Assembly (NCBI RefSeq): GCF_004963255.1
Contig: NZ_SUGA01000028.1
Coordinates: 1 to 64,000 of the forward strand
From: Mesorhizobium sp.
GTDB lineage: Bacteria; Pseudomonadota; Alphaproteobacteria; Rhizobiales; Rhizobiaceae
Reading direction: 5' to 3'
DNA length: 64,000 nucleotides
Shown here: in pieces, positions 51,707 to 59,945 of the stretch
Position numbering within the stretch: the first letter of the stretch is position 1
Layout: every line of letters starts with the position of its first letter
Notes under the pieces: generated by a model
What the model was told of the DNA's origin: nothing
Databases searched by the model: none
Seen by the model: only the letters and a program-made list of their open reading frames with translations
Made by a program: the position numbers and the translations under genes

Positions 51707-51827
51707 GCGAATACTGGCCGAAGCGCCAGTATTCATCAAGCGCTATCGCTCCTTGATTAGGGCCGAATTGTGACAGTTTCCGCGGCGGCAGCAAAGGGTC
51801 GATCGTTTGAACAGAATTGCTGTTCAA
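51707..51827. other. Three consecutive perfect hairpins in the 207-bp intergenic gap
   Basis: AATACTGGC with GCCAGTATT (51710-51718/51725-51733), ATCAAG with CTTGAT (51735-51740/51752-51757), and TTGAACAG with CTGTTCAA (51807-51814/51820-51827). They lie between the anti-sigma gene and the GNAT-C39 gene on the minus strand. They may be a terminator for the former plus a structured leader for the latter. Confidence 0.55.
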
Positions 51828-51859
51828 GCGACTGCCGGCCACCGAAAAACACAGCCGGT

Positions 51860-52654
51860 TCAGCTCGATATGCCGGCCACGAGCTGGCCATAGGCGCTCT
51901 TTGCGACGTCCGACAGGCGCTCCCGCGGCAATGAGCCGACGACCGCGCAGGCGTAGCCCTTGTCGAGCCAGTAGACTGCTTCCGGTCCGCCCGTCTCGGC
52001 CGCGTAGGTGCCCTTCGATGTCTCCGACGAGTCGGCAGTGACGTAGAGCGAGATGCGCTCGCCCTTGGCGTCCTCATAAAGCAGCATCGCCGCCTTGCCC
52101 TGGCCGCCGGCAGGCAACAACCGGCCGCCGACCAGCTCGAAACCCTCGGCTGCAAGATCGGGCGCGACCAGCTTCAGCCCGACGCGGTTCGACAGCCAGG
52201 TCTGGAGATGGTCCTTGTCGCTTGCCGGGACTTCGACGGCGTGGCGATTCTCGGCAGCGTAGGTAACATGGGCGGCGATTGCTTGCTCGGCGAGCTGGTC
52301 GTCGCCTTCGCCGCCACGGGCGATGCTGTCGACACCGGCGACATAGCCGCCGAGCCCGCCGACCGCGAGCATCACGGCCGCGGCAGCCGACAGCCACCAG
52401 CGCGAGCGCCAGGCCGATGCTTTTGAAGGCGCCTCGCCAAGCACGACCTGCCGCAGCCTCGCAGGCACCGGCTCGTCCATGACGTCCGCGAAGGCGGAGC
52501 GCATGGCGGCGCGGTCGGCAATGTAGCGCGCGGACTTCGCCTTCATCTCGGGATTGGCCTCGAGCCATGCATCGTAAGCCATGCGCTCCTCGCCCGGCAG
52601 CTCGCCGTCGAGGGCCATATGGATATCGCGTTCGGAAAAATCGCGGCGGGTCAT
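51860..52654 (-). CDS. Anti-sigma factor with one transmembrane helix
   Basis: 264 aa from ATG 52654, coupled ATGA to the sigma gene. The N-terminus MTRRDFSERDIHMALDGELPGEERMAYDAWLEANPEMKAKSARY is the usual cytoplasmic anti-sigma domain without a zinc HCC motif. A transmembrane helix (WLSAAAAVMLAVGGLGGYVAGV) is at about residue 95-116. The periplasmic part holds LYVTADSSETSKGTYAAETGGPEAVYWLDKGYACAVVGSL. It should hold the ECF sigma at the membrane until a periplasmic signal frees it. Confidence 0.85.
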   Translation of the reverse strand: MTRRDFSERDIHMALDGELPGEERMAYDAWLEANPEMKAKSARYIADRAAMRSAFADVMDEPVPARLRQVVLGEAPSKASAWRSRWWLSAAAAVMLAVGGLGGYVAGVDSIARGGEGDDQLAEQAIAAHVTYAAENRHAVEVPASDKDHLQTWLSNRVGLKLVAPDLAAEGFELVGGRLLPAGGQGKAAMLLYEDAKGERISLYVTADSSETSKGTYAAETGGPEAVYWLDKGYACAVVGSLPRERLSDVAKSAYGQLVAGISS

Positions 52655-53169
52655 TTCTCGACGATCCTTATCGAGCGGCGGCGCGATGTGTCGTCGAGCA
52701 ATCCTCGCAATTCCTCGCGGCCGCGCGCGATGCGCGACATCAGCGTGCCGGCCGGCACGCCAAGGATGTTGGCGGCCTCGGCATAGGAAAAGCCCTCGAT
52801 GGCGACCATCACCAACGCCGCGCGGCGATCGGGGCTGATCGCCTGCAGGGCATCCATGATCTCGCGCGAGGCGATGGTCTCGACCTGATCGGCGGGCGCG
52901 GCTTGGGCCTCGCCGGCTTCGAGAGGCAGCATCGCCGCCTCGCCGCGCCGGTTGACCTTGCGCATCTGGTCGATGAACAAGTGATGCATGATCGTAAACA
53001 GCCACCTCCGGGGGCTTTCTCCAGTCTGCCAGTTGTCGAGCCGCACAAGCGCCCGCTCCAGGCAGTCCTGGACGAGATCGTCGGCGGAATCGCGGTCGCG
53101 TAGCAACGAGCGCGCATAGCGCCGCAACCGCGGTATTTCGCTCAGGATCGCTGCCTTCTTGTCGTCCAT
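52651..53169 (-). CDS. ECF-type RNA polymerase sigma factor
   Basis: 172 aa. Region 2: LRRYARSLLRDRDSADDLVQDCLERALVRLDNWQTGESPRRWLFTIMHHLFIDQMR. Region 4: LQAISPDRRAALVMVAIEGFSYAEAANILGVPAGTLMSRIARGREELR. Linker between. It directs RNA polymerase to a stress regulon; the stop codon overlaps the anti-sigma start. The upstream gap 53170-53376 has a GGGAAGG...CGTTC stretch, but spacing is too short to be a typical ECF autopromoter. Confidence 0.92.
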   Translation of the reverse strand: MDDKKAAILSEIPRLRRYARSLLRDRDSADDLVQDCLERALVRLDNWQTGESPRRWLFTIMHHLFIDQMRKVNRRGEAAMLPLEAGEAQAAPADQVETIASREIMDALQAISPDRRAALVMVAIEGFSYAEAANILGVPAGTLMSRIARGREELRGLLDDTSRRRSIRIVEK

Positions 53170-53338
53170 GACCGCTTGTTTCGTGGTCGCTTTCCATCCC
53201 GATAGAACGCGCCTTCCCGGCGCGGTGCAAGCAGTCAGCGCGAAGCGGCCGAACCGCTGCGATTACCCAAGCAAAGTGGATAACGATGGTGGCTGGGGAT
53301 TTATTCCCGCGGCACTGTGCTGGTTGTCGAATTACGTA

Positions 53339-53365
53339 AAATACCTATAGTAGGCGAAATACCTA
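53339..53365. promoter_or_regulatory. Candidate autoregulatory operator of the antitoxin gene
   Basis: AAATACCTA at 53339-53347 is repeated exactly at 53357-53365, 18 bp apart, with CCTA-TAG-TAGG dyad symmetry between. Phd/YefM antitoxins often bind such sites next to their own promoter. Only 11 bp separate it from the ATG, over a strong TAGGAGG site. Confidence 0.5.
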
Positions 53366-53376
53366 GGAGGCCCACA

Positions 53377-53613
53377 ATGAAGCAGTTCACGTTTTCGGAT
53401 ATGAACCGGGCGTCCGGCGAAATTCTCGATGCAGCGATGGTCGAGCCTGTCGCGCTGACAAAACGCGGCAAGGAAAAGCTGATTATCCTGTCGGTCAGAC
53501 ACTACCGGCAACTCGTCGGTTCGTCCCATGCCGCCGCTTATACACTGGAGGGCGCACCGGACGAGGTCCACGACGAGCTGATGTCCGGGTTGGACGCAAA
53601 CGTCCAGAAATAA
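53377..53613 (+). CDS. Phd/YefM-type antitoxin, solitary
   Basis: 78 aa from ATG 53377 with TAGGAGG 6 nt upstream. MKQFTFSDMNRASGEILDAAMVEPVALTKRGKEKLIILSVRHYRQL is the Phd/YefM DNA-binding and toxin-binding pattern. The C-terminal half (AYTLEGAPDEVHDELMSGLDANV) is acidic. No toxin gene follows: the next gene is convergent and 21 bp away. It may have lost its toxin or act as an orphan regulator or antitoxin in trans. Confidence 0.85.
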   Translation: MKQFTFSDMNRASGEILDAAMVEPVALTKRGKEKLIILSVRHYRQLVGSSHAAAYTLEGAPDEVHDELMSGLDANVQK

Positions 53614-53634
53614 CGGTCCCAGAAGGCCTGGGCC

Positions 53635-56406
53635 TCACTGCCTCGCCGCCCGCATCAGCAGCCGCTGATAAAAAAGCCCGATGCCGATCAGCACCGCGCC
53701 AAGGCCGATGAAGGACAGCGCGCGCAGCACGCCTTCCAGCTCCGACATGTCGAAGAGGAAGACCTTCACCACCGCGACCGCGATCAGCACCGCGGAGGCG
53801 ATGCGCAGCACCTGCGATTTCAGCCAGACGCCGGCGGTGAGCAGCGCCACGCCGATGACCAGCCACAGCGCGGAATAGGTGTAGGTCTCGAGCTGGCCGA
53901 GTCCGCTCCACAGGGCGATGAACTCGCCCTTGAACAGGCGGCGCACCGACAGCGTGGCATAGGCGAAGGCAAGCAGTGCGGCAATCAGCACCAGCATCGC
54001 CGCATACCATCGCGGGCGCTTGTCGCGGACATAGAGCGCCAGCGCGCTGGCGGCGACCGCCGGCAGCAGATAAGCGAGGAACAGAAGGTTGAAGACCGGG
54101 ATCGTGCCGGTCGACTCGTCCGTCAGCAGCGGGTTCAGCACCACGAAATGCTGAATCGCGATGAGGCCCGCCGAGATCACGCCGGCGGCAATCGAGCCAT
54201 AGCGCAGAACCGCACTCGGCGAGCGCATGTCGATGGCGACCAGTATGGCGCCGGCGCCGAGCGCGATCAGCGTGTAGATCGCCTGTTCGGCAAGCGTCAC
54301 CGCGCCGGTGTCGATAACGCCGCCATGCATGGCGTGGCGCACCAGCATGGCGATGGTGAGCAGCGCGAACAGTGCCGAGGCCGCCTCCATGGCGAGGCGC
54401 GGCCGGCCGTTGGTGGTGCGTGCGAGCTGCCAGGCGGCGAAGCCGAAGGCGAGCGCCGGCACGCCATAGCCCGGCAGCAGCCAGTTGAAGACCGGTGTCC
54501 TCGACAGAAACGCCGCGCCGACGATGGTCGGGTCGAAGGCGACGCGGCCAAGCACCGCGACCGCCGCGCCCACCGCGATCCAGCCCAGCACGGGGTAAGA
54601 GCGCCAGCGCGTCGCCAGCGCCGGCAGAATGGCGCCGGCGCCGAGCAGCTCGGTCGTCCAGCCCGAGCCGAAGGCCATGTGCAGCATCAGCAGGCCGGTA
54701 ACGCCGGCGCCGCCGAGCGCGAAGGACACGGCCGGGCCGCCCGCCAGCGGCGGCTCCTCGGCGCCTGCGATCCATTCGCCGCCAGCCGCAAAGACGAGCA
54801 GCAGCAGCAGCGCCGGCAGCGCATAGCCAAGGTCGCGGTCGATATCGCCGAAAGTCAGCCACAGCGCGGTCAGCACCACCAGCGGGGCAATGACGCCCCA
54901 GGCAGCCCAGCAAGCCGCGCGTGTCGGAACGGTGGCGGCGAAGCGGCGCGCCGCCCAGAAGCCAGCGGCGATGAAGATCAGGCCAAGCGCGATGCCGATG
55001 CGGAACGTCAGCGTGTCGGACGACGCCAAAGGCTGGGCGTCCAGCCCGACATCGAGCGCATCGGCGCCGATCGCGGCGGGCGGGATGATGCCGAGATAGA
55101 TCAGCACAGTGGCGATGCCGGCGGCGAAGACCAGCGGAAGCGCGCGCGGCCGGTAGAGCGCCACCGCGACCAGCGCGGCCAGCAGGACGGCGCCGTGCAA
55201 TGCATCGCCGGCGCTGGCAAAAGCCGGATCGACGGACAGGCCCACCGCGCTCAGGGCGATGAAGAAGCCGGGCACGATCGATGGCCAATCGAAACCTTGC
55301 GCCGCTTCGTCGCGGCCAGCCGTCAGGAACGGGGCGAGCCAGACCCAGGCAAGCACCGCCAGCGTGGCGAGGCTGATGAAGAGGACGGCGGCAAGGTTCA
55401 CGTCCGGCGCGTCGACCATATAGAGAATGGTCCAGATGCCGGTGCCGGCGAAAGCGGCGGCCATGAGCGCCTTCCAGTCGCGGATGCGGGCAGTTGCAGC
55501 GCTCGCCGCAAGCACGATCGCCAGATAGACGAACAGGGCCCAGGGATTGGGCGCCTGCGATGCCACCAGCGCCGGCGTGACCATGGCGCCGACAAGGCCG
55601 ATGCCGGCCAGCGCCAGGCCATGCACCAGCGAGGCGCCAATGGTCGCGACGCCGATAACGCCAAGCAGCGCGAAGGCGGTCGCCGGACCGATGAAGCCAT
55701 AGATGCCATGCGCCGCGTAGACCGTGCCGAACAGGATGAAGGCGCCGGCAGCCGTGAGGATGGAGGGGATATAGGCGCCGGCGGCGCCCTGCACCGGCAC
55801 CCTGAAGCCGGTGCGGCGGATGAATTCGGCGCCGGCAATCAGCGCCAGGCCAAGGATGCCCGCCATGGTCAGGCGCACGCCGGGACCGAAGATGCCGGCC
55901 TCGATCGTGTAGCGGATCAGGAACAGGCCGCCCAGCGCCAACGCGATGCCGCCGACCCAGACCGCCCAGCGCGTGCCCAGCGCCGTCTCGACATCGGTCT
56001 GGCGCGCCGCCTTGGCGGGCGCGGCCGACCCGGCGGCTGGCGCTTCGGCCATGGGTTGAGGTTGCTCCGGTTCGGATGGCTCGGGGGATTGCGCCGCGGC
56101 CGACTGGGTCTTCGCCCAGGGTCCGGCCACGGCTTCGCCTTCGACGGCCTGGGGCTTTGCGACGATCTCTTCGGCCACAGTCGTGCCGTCGGCCAGCGGC
56201 GTGACAGGCGCCGCGGTTGCCTTGATTTCCTCGGGAAGACCTTCCTGCGCGGCATCCGCTTTGGGCGCGGATAGTGAAGCGCCCGACTTCACCAGGCCGC
56301 GCAGGACGCCGAGCTCGCGCTCGACCAACGCGATGCGGTTCTGCTGTCGGGAAACGATGACGAAAAGAGCTATGACGGCGGCAATGGCGATCAGGCTGAA
56401 AAACAT
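53635..56406 (-). CDS. DUF2339 large membrane protein
   Basis: 923 aa from ATG 56406. A membrane-anchoring N-terminus (FFSLIAIAAVIALFVIVSRQQNRIALVERELGVL) leads to a Pro/Ala/Glu-rich linker, then ETALGTRWAVWVGGIALALGGLFLIRYTIEAGIFGPGVR and over 20 further hydrophobic helices. This is the usual DUF2339 pattern (TM-rich protein of Rhizobiales and others). No catalytic site is visible; the role is unknown, perhaps cell-envelope. It overlaps no neighbour and is convergent with the antitoxin. Confidence 0.85.
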   Translation of the reverse strand: MFFSLIAIAAVIALFVIVSRQQNRIALVERELGVLRGLVKSGASLSAPKADAAQEGLPEEIKATAAPVTPLADGTTVAEEIVAKPQAVEGEAVAGPWAKTQSAAAQSPEPSEPEQPQPMAEAPAAGSAAPAKAARQTDVETALGTRWAVWVGGIALALGGLFLIRYTIEAGIFGPGVRLTMAGILGLALIAGAEFIRRTGFRVPVQGAAGAYIPSILTAAGAFILFGTVYAAHGIYGFIGPATAFALLGVIGVATIGASLVHGLALAGIGLVGAMVTPALVASQAPNPWALFVYLAIVLAASAATARIRDWKALMAAAFAGTGIWTILYMVDAPDVNLAAVLFISLATLAVLAWVWLAPFLTAGRDEAAQGFDWPSIVPGFFIALSAVGLSVDPAFASAGDALHGAVLLAALVAVALYRPRALPLVFAAGIATVLIYLGIIPPAAIGADALDVGLDAQPLASSDTLTFRIGIALGLIFIAAGFWAARRFAATVPTRAACWAAWGVIAPLVVLTALWLTFGDIDRDLGYALPALLLLLVFAAGGEWIAGAEEPPLAGGPAVSFALGGAGVTGLLMLHMAFGSGWTTELLGAGAILPALATRWRSYPVLGWIAVGAAVAVLGRVAFDPTIVGAAFLSRTPVFNWLLPGYGVPALAFGFAAWQLARTTNGRPRLAMEAASALFALLTIAMLVRHAMHGGVIDTGAVTLAEQAIYTLIALGAGAILVAIDMRSPSAVLRYGSIAAGVISAGLIAIQHFVVLNPLLTDESTGTIPVFNLLFLAYLLPAVAASALALYVRDKRPRWYAAMLVLIAALLAFAYATLSVRRLFKGEFIALWSGLGQLETYTYSALWLVIGVALLTAGVWLKSQVLRIASAVLIAVAVVKVFLFDMSELEGVLRALSFIGLGAVLIGIGLFYQRLLMRAARQ

Positions 56407-56651
56407 GGCGGTTTCCCTCAAAACCAGACCAATCGTGGCCAACAAATGCGGCAACGAGACGACTGGCTCAAATCAGCGTCTTGCCAATTAACAAGATCGA
56501 GCATGTTTCGCGGCCGATTGCCAGCAACTTGCCTGGTTATCCAATGGCGGGCCGCCGAGGCTACCGTCATTGCAGGCGAGACTGCGTGACCTCTGCCGTG
56601 AAATACTCGTGCTAGTCTCGCGCGATCAGAAGAAATGCCGTGAGGTAACCG
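56407..56651. other. Divergent intergenic gap between DUF2339 and Nudix genes
   Basis: 245 bp with no gene. The region should hold the two divergent promoters. No clear dyad or terminator was seen. Confidence 0.35.
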
Positions 56652-57116
56652 ATGCCACAGCGAAGTGCCGGGCTGCTGATCCACAGGCGCATTGCCGGCG
56701 TGTTCGAATTCCTGCTCGTCCACCCGGGCGGTCCGTTCTGGGCGCGCAAGGATGAAGGCGCGTGGTCGATCCCGAAGGGATTGATCGGCGACAACGAGGA
56801 TGAGCTCGAGGCCGCCAAACGGGAAGCCGAGGAGGAGCTCGGCGTCGCCATCGACGGCGACTTCCGGCCACTCGGCAGCTACAGGCAGCCGGGCGGCAAG
56901 ATCGTGGTGGCATGGAGCGTCGAGGCAGATGTCGACACAAACGCCATCAGGAGCAACATGTTCACCATGGAGTGGCCGCCGAAATCGGGACGCATGAAGG
57001 ACTTTCCCGAAGTCGACAGGGTCGGGTGGTTTTCGCTGCCAGAAGCCGGCGTCAAGATCCTGAAAGGCCAGCGCGCCATGCTCGACGATTTCCTGGAACG
57101 GCGCGGCGCCGACTAG
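56652..57116 (+). CDS. Nudix hydrolase, PKG type
   Basis: 154 aa. MPQRSAGLLIHRRIAGVFEFLLVHPGGPFWARKDEGAWSIPKGLIGDNEDELEAAKREAEEELGV: the Nudix box matches Gx5Ex7REUXEEXGU with PKG instead of PGG before it, as in diadenosine polyphosphate-type hydrolases and similar. It acts in cytoplasmic nucleotide clearance. It is convergent with recO, 11 bp apart. Confidence 0.88.
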   Translation: MPQRSAGLLIHRRIAGVFEFLLVHPGGPFWARKDEGAWSIPKGLIGDNEDELEAAKREAEEELGVAIDGDFRPLGSYRQPGGKIVVAWSVEADVDTNAIRSNMFTMEWPPKSGRMKDFPEVDRVGWFSLPEAGVKILKGQRAMLDDFLERRGAD

Positions 57117-57127
57117 GCGTCTGCCCG

Positions 57128-57886
57128 CTATCCTGCCTCGCCCGCAATCGCCTTCACCGCCGCATGGTGCCGGCGCAGCGCGGCCAGGAAGCCGGCGCGG
57201 GCGTCGGGCGGCTCGAGGCCGCGCGGCTCGTAAACATGGCGAGTGAAGAAGAAGCCGCTCAGCCGGAAGGCGTCTTCCAGTGCTGCCGCGTCGGCGCGCA
57301 GGCCGGAGCCGCGCTGCAGAAAGGCTGGCAGTGCCAGCATCTTGTCGTGCCAGGCCGCACCGGCCTCGCGCGACACGGCGCGTCCGGATTTCGGCGAGAC
57401 ATAAGCGAGATCCTGTCTTGTGCCGGTCGCCGCACATTGGCTGAGATCGAGGCCGAAGCCCAGTTCATCGAGGATGAGCAGCTCGAAGCGCGCCACCAGC
57501 TCGCCCGCCGCGTCGGCGTCGTCCAGATGCGAGATCATCACAGCCAGCGCTTTGTAAAGGCCGCCATGGGCATCGCGCTCGGGCAGGAGCCTCAGATGCG
57601 CGGCCATGGTCTGCAGGCCGTAGACGGCGACCGCGCTGTCCATGAGCCGCGCCGCGTTCATCTCGATCGCCTCGGCCTGGAAGACGCCGAGATGCTCGTC
57701 GAGCCGCGCCCGCCACAGAAGGTCGACGCGGTTGCCGGGCTGCAGCACCGGCTGCTGCTTGCGCGAGCGCCCTCCCCGCACAAGGCCGAGATGGCGGCCA
57801 TGGGTGCGCGTCATCACCTCGAGGATGGCGCTCGTTTCGCCATGCCTGCGGGTGCCGAGAACGATTCCCTCGTCGCGCCATTCCAT
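57128..57886 (-). CDS. recO: DNA repair protein RecO
   Basis: 252 aa. MEWRDEGIVLGTRRHGETSAILEVMTRTHGRHLGLVRGGRSRKQQPVLQPGNRVDLLWRARLDEHLGVFQAEAI is the OB-fold N-terminus of RecO. The C-terminal helical part is normal, ending RRHHAAVKAIAGEAG. It loads RecA with RecF/RecR on gapped DNA. In rhizobia it is usually directly after era; here a small-gene island of about 5 kb lies between. Confidence 0.93.
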   Translation of the reverse strand: MEWRDEGIVLGTRRHGETSAILEVMTRTHGRHLGLVRGGRSRKQQPVLQPGNRVDLLWRARLDEHLGVFQAEAIEMNAARLMDSAVAVYGLQTMAAHLRLLPERDAHGGLYKALAVMISHLDDADAAGELVARFELLILDELGFGLDLSQCAATGTRQDLAYVSPKSGRAVSREAGAAWHDKMLALPAFLQRGSGLRADAAALEDAFRLSGFFFTRHVYEPRGLEPPDARAGFLAALRRHHAAVKAIAGEAG

Positions 57887-58137
57887 GGGGGGAGCTTTTC
57901 ACCGATCGGGAGGCGAAATCAAGGACACGAGCGGCCCCCAGGCAATCGTCGGCTTCCTGGCTCGTTGGAGACCTTCATTGGCTCGGCGCGAATGGCAGCA
58001 ATGCGCCTCATGTCGATCATTCAAGTCGGCCTCGCCGCGGCCTGGAAGCAGACATCCGGATACCAGGCTTGTTGATCGCCGCTGTGTTATAAACTAGCCG
58101 CCACGGCTTTCAGCCACTTAGTCCGCCTGCTCTTCGA
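57887..58137. other. Intergenic gap upstream of recO
   Basis: 251 bp without a convincing gene. A promoter-like stretch TTGATCGCC...TATAAACT is near 58070-58095, on the plus strand. This may be the recO-side boundary of the island. Confidence 0.35.
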
Positions 58138-58362
58138 TCAATTCAGATGCTGCTGCATTATGGCACGTAGCCACTGAAAAAGGTTGATATCTACTGGGCG
58201 GCGACCGTATTCCTCGATCGCGGTCTGAAGTGTCCACTCAACCAATTTTTCACCTGATTTGGCTGATCCGCCTCGATACTGGCAGGCTATTATGCGCAGC
58301 GCGCCGAGGAGTTGCTCGTCGCCGCATGGGCCCGGGAGAAGGTCACTGTCCTTAGAAGGCAC
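58138..58362 (-). CDS. Small protein resembling a lone sigma-region-2 segment
   Basis: 74 aa. GDEQLLGALRIIACQYRGGSAKSGEKLVEWTLQTAIEEYGRRPVDINLFQWLRAIMQQHLN has the layout of ECF sigma region 2 (LVQETL-like LVEWTLQTAIE, then NLFQWLRAIMQ for NLRAWLFTI), but it ends before region 4. It may be a remnant, a regulator that binds polymerase or anti-sigma, or chance. The match is by eye only. No strong ribosome site. Confidence 0.4.
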   Translation of the reverse strand: MPSKDSDLLPGPCGDEQLLGALRIIACQYRGGSAKSGEKLVEWTLQTAIEEYGRRPVDINLFQWLRAIMQQHLN

Positions 58363-58396
58363 TCGCCGACTCCGATGTTCGTAACGGCCGATTGGT

Positions 58397-58579
58397 TCAA
58401 ATCAGGCGGTTGCGTTCCGCGAGTTCGCGTGCCCGCCTGAGAGTGCCGTCGGTGTCAGCGATCCTGCGCCTTGCTGCTTCGTCGGTTCTGATGGTCAGTC
58501 GAGCTGACAGAATCCTGGATAACTTGGCGACCGCCGCGATCACGGCGGGCGGGGCATCCGGTGTTTTCATGGTTCTCAT
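58397..58579 (-). CDS. Small basic hypothetical protein
   Basis: About 60 aa from ATG 58579 (AAGG 5 nt upstream); MKTPD at 58570 is an alternative. The sequence MRTMKTPDAPPAVIAAVAKL, SRILSARLTIRTDEAARRRI, ADTDGTLRRARELAERNRLI is helical and Arg-rich. No family recognised. It is one of the minus-strand small genes of the island between recO and era. Confidence 0.5.
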   Translation of the reverse strand: MRTMKTPDAPPAVIAAVAKLSRILSARLTIRTDEAARRRIADTDGTLRRARELAERNRLI

Positions 58580-58680
58580 GGGCCTTGTCCTTTCAAATGA
58601 AATGACTGCAGGAGGCAGTCGACATTCGCTCCACATGATCGGCGAGGAGCGTTGAGCGCGACATCGGCCTTGTCGCTCAC

Positions 58681-58872
58681 TCAGGATGCCCAGCCGGCCT
58701 CTTCCCGCCGCTTGGCGTCCTGAATGTTCAATTCGCCAGCGATCCTTTCCGCCCGACGCGTCTTGATGCCGATCATCATCTTCTTCTCAAACTCGGCAGG
58801 TTGGCCGGTGAAGATGTCGACAACGGTGCAACTGTTCGGCTTGTCCACCCGAACCGTATAACGCTTTGCCAT
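58681..58872 (-). CDS. Small basic hypothetical protein
   Basis: 63 aa from ATG 58872: MAKRYTVRVDKPNSCTVVDI, then FTGQPAEFEKKMMIGIKTRR and AERIAGELNIQDAKRREEAGWAS. A short beta segment with VVDIFTGQPAE, then a basic helix with KTRRAERIA. A real small-protein pattern, but I do not recognise a family. It could bind nucleic acid. Confidence 0.55.
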   Translation of the reverse strand: MAKRYTVRVDKPNSCTVVDIFTGQPAEFEKKMMIGIKTRRAERIAGELNIQDAKRREEAGWAS

Positions 58873-58916
58873 GCTGGCATCCTTCTTGTTTTCGGCCTCG
58901 ACGGATGCCGACCGGG

Positions 58917-59033
58917 TCAGGCTTTTATGACGACAAAAACCCAGGCCAGCACAGCGACAATCCAGAGCGCGACACATACCTTCAAGGCGAGTGGCCCATA
59001 TGAAGGAAGCGCCGCCACGAGCGTCCCCATCAT
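58917..59033 (-). CDS. Possible small single-pass membrane protein
   Basis: About 38 aa from ATG 59033: MMGTLVAALPSYGPLALKVC, then VALWIVAVLAWVFVVIKA. One strong transmembrane helix. Ribosome site weak. A longer reading to 59225 is Arg/Pro-rich and less likely. An opposite-strand frame also exists here, so certainty is low. Confidence 0.35.
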   Translation of the reverse strand: MMGTLVAALPSYGPLALKVCVALWIVAVLAWVFVVIKA

Positions 59034-59570
59034 CCCATTCGCGCCAGTGCGCCCCGTCGCGAGAGCGAGCGGCGCTTGGGTGCCAAGCTTGCCGAAAGCG
59101 CGAGGCAGTTTTCGCTTGGACGAGACCCCGGATGTGCTCAAAATGCCGGGCTTCACAGTTGGCGCGGCCGTCGGGCGACCAAGCTTCGACGGCAACTTCT
59201 TCCTTACGGTGGAACGGATGCGCATATCCTTCTATAGACTGCTTGCCTCGCGATAGATAGGAGAACCGAGATTATTCGCCAGTTCGGAAAAATTATCATC
59301 CTCAACAACTTCGAGGTGTGCAAATTATCGCATTGGATGAGGAAATTTTCTGCCGATTTCTTTGAGCTCGGTGTTCGAATTTTATTTAACCAATAAAAAT
59401 AAAACGCTATCACCGCCTTGCTCGCCGCTCAATTGTGGCGCATATATAAATTCGTTGATTTGGTCGAGGTGGCTTCGTGATAATGAAGCCTCACCATCCG
59501 CTTCCGAATTTTCGACAACGAATGCGTGCGCCGATCCCGGCGCGGCATTTAGCTTCGTTCGAACCCTGAA
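59034..59570. other. Gap of about 540 bp, partly A+T-rich
   Basis: Between about 59240 and 59420 the DNA is strikingly A+T-rich for this genome (TTTTATTTAACC, AATAAAAATAAAA), and no plausible gene is seen on either strand. Promoters for the plus-strand small-gene run at 59571 may lie here. Open frames through it lack ribosome sites and domain patterns. Confidence 0.5.
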
Positions 59571-59945
59571 ATGACACCGGCGCTGACCACGGATGTACTG
59601 GCAGCATTGGATATCGTTTCGGCGGTTCGGCTGCGATCGAAGCGGATGAGCGCATGCGCGCGTTTCCGCGGAAAGCCGCAAGTGACCAGTCGCACCACGC
59701 CGACCGTCGTTCGCTTCAATGAGCCGTTTATGCTGCCGGGCTTCGACGCGCCGCAGCCGGCCGGGAAGTACCGCGTCGATCTCGACGAGGAATCTCTCGA
59801 AGGGGCTTCGCGAATCGCATGGCGCCGTGTGGCCACGTTCATCCACTTGCCGGCGATCTCCGTGAAGGGGCCTACGCAGCAGATGGTGCAGATCGAACCT
59901 GCCTTGCTCGAGGCCGCGCTCGATAAGGACCGGAGACAACCATGA
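59571..59945 (+). CDS. Small hypothetical protein
   Basis: 124 aa, possibly shorter from ATG 59646. The conserved-looking core VRFNEPFMLPGFDAPQPAGKYRVDLDEESLEGASRIAWRRVATFIHLPAI suggests a beta-rich domain. I do not recognise the family with certainty. The stop overlaps the next gene as ATGA. It begins a chain of coupled small genes. Confidence 0.6.
   Translation: MTPALTTDVLAALDIVSAVRLRSKRMSACARFRGKPQVTSRTTPTVVRFNEPFMLPGFDAPQPAGKYRVDLDEESLEGASRIAWRRVATFIHLPAISVKGPTQQMVQIEPALLEAALDKDRRQP

Noticed and set aside
53170..53376. ECF-type autopromoter upstream of the sigma gene
   Set aside because: A GGGAAGG and a CGTTC stretch exist on the minus strand but are too close together for a normal -35/-10 spacing.
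53377..53634. A toxin gene paired with the Phd-type antitoxin
   Set aside because: Only 21 bp separate the antitoxin stop from the end of the convergent DUF2339 gene, and no toxin-like frame was seen upstream.
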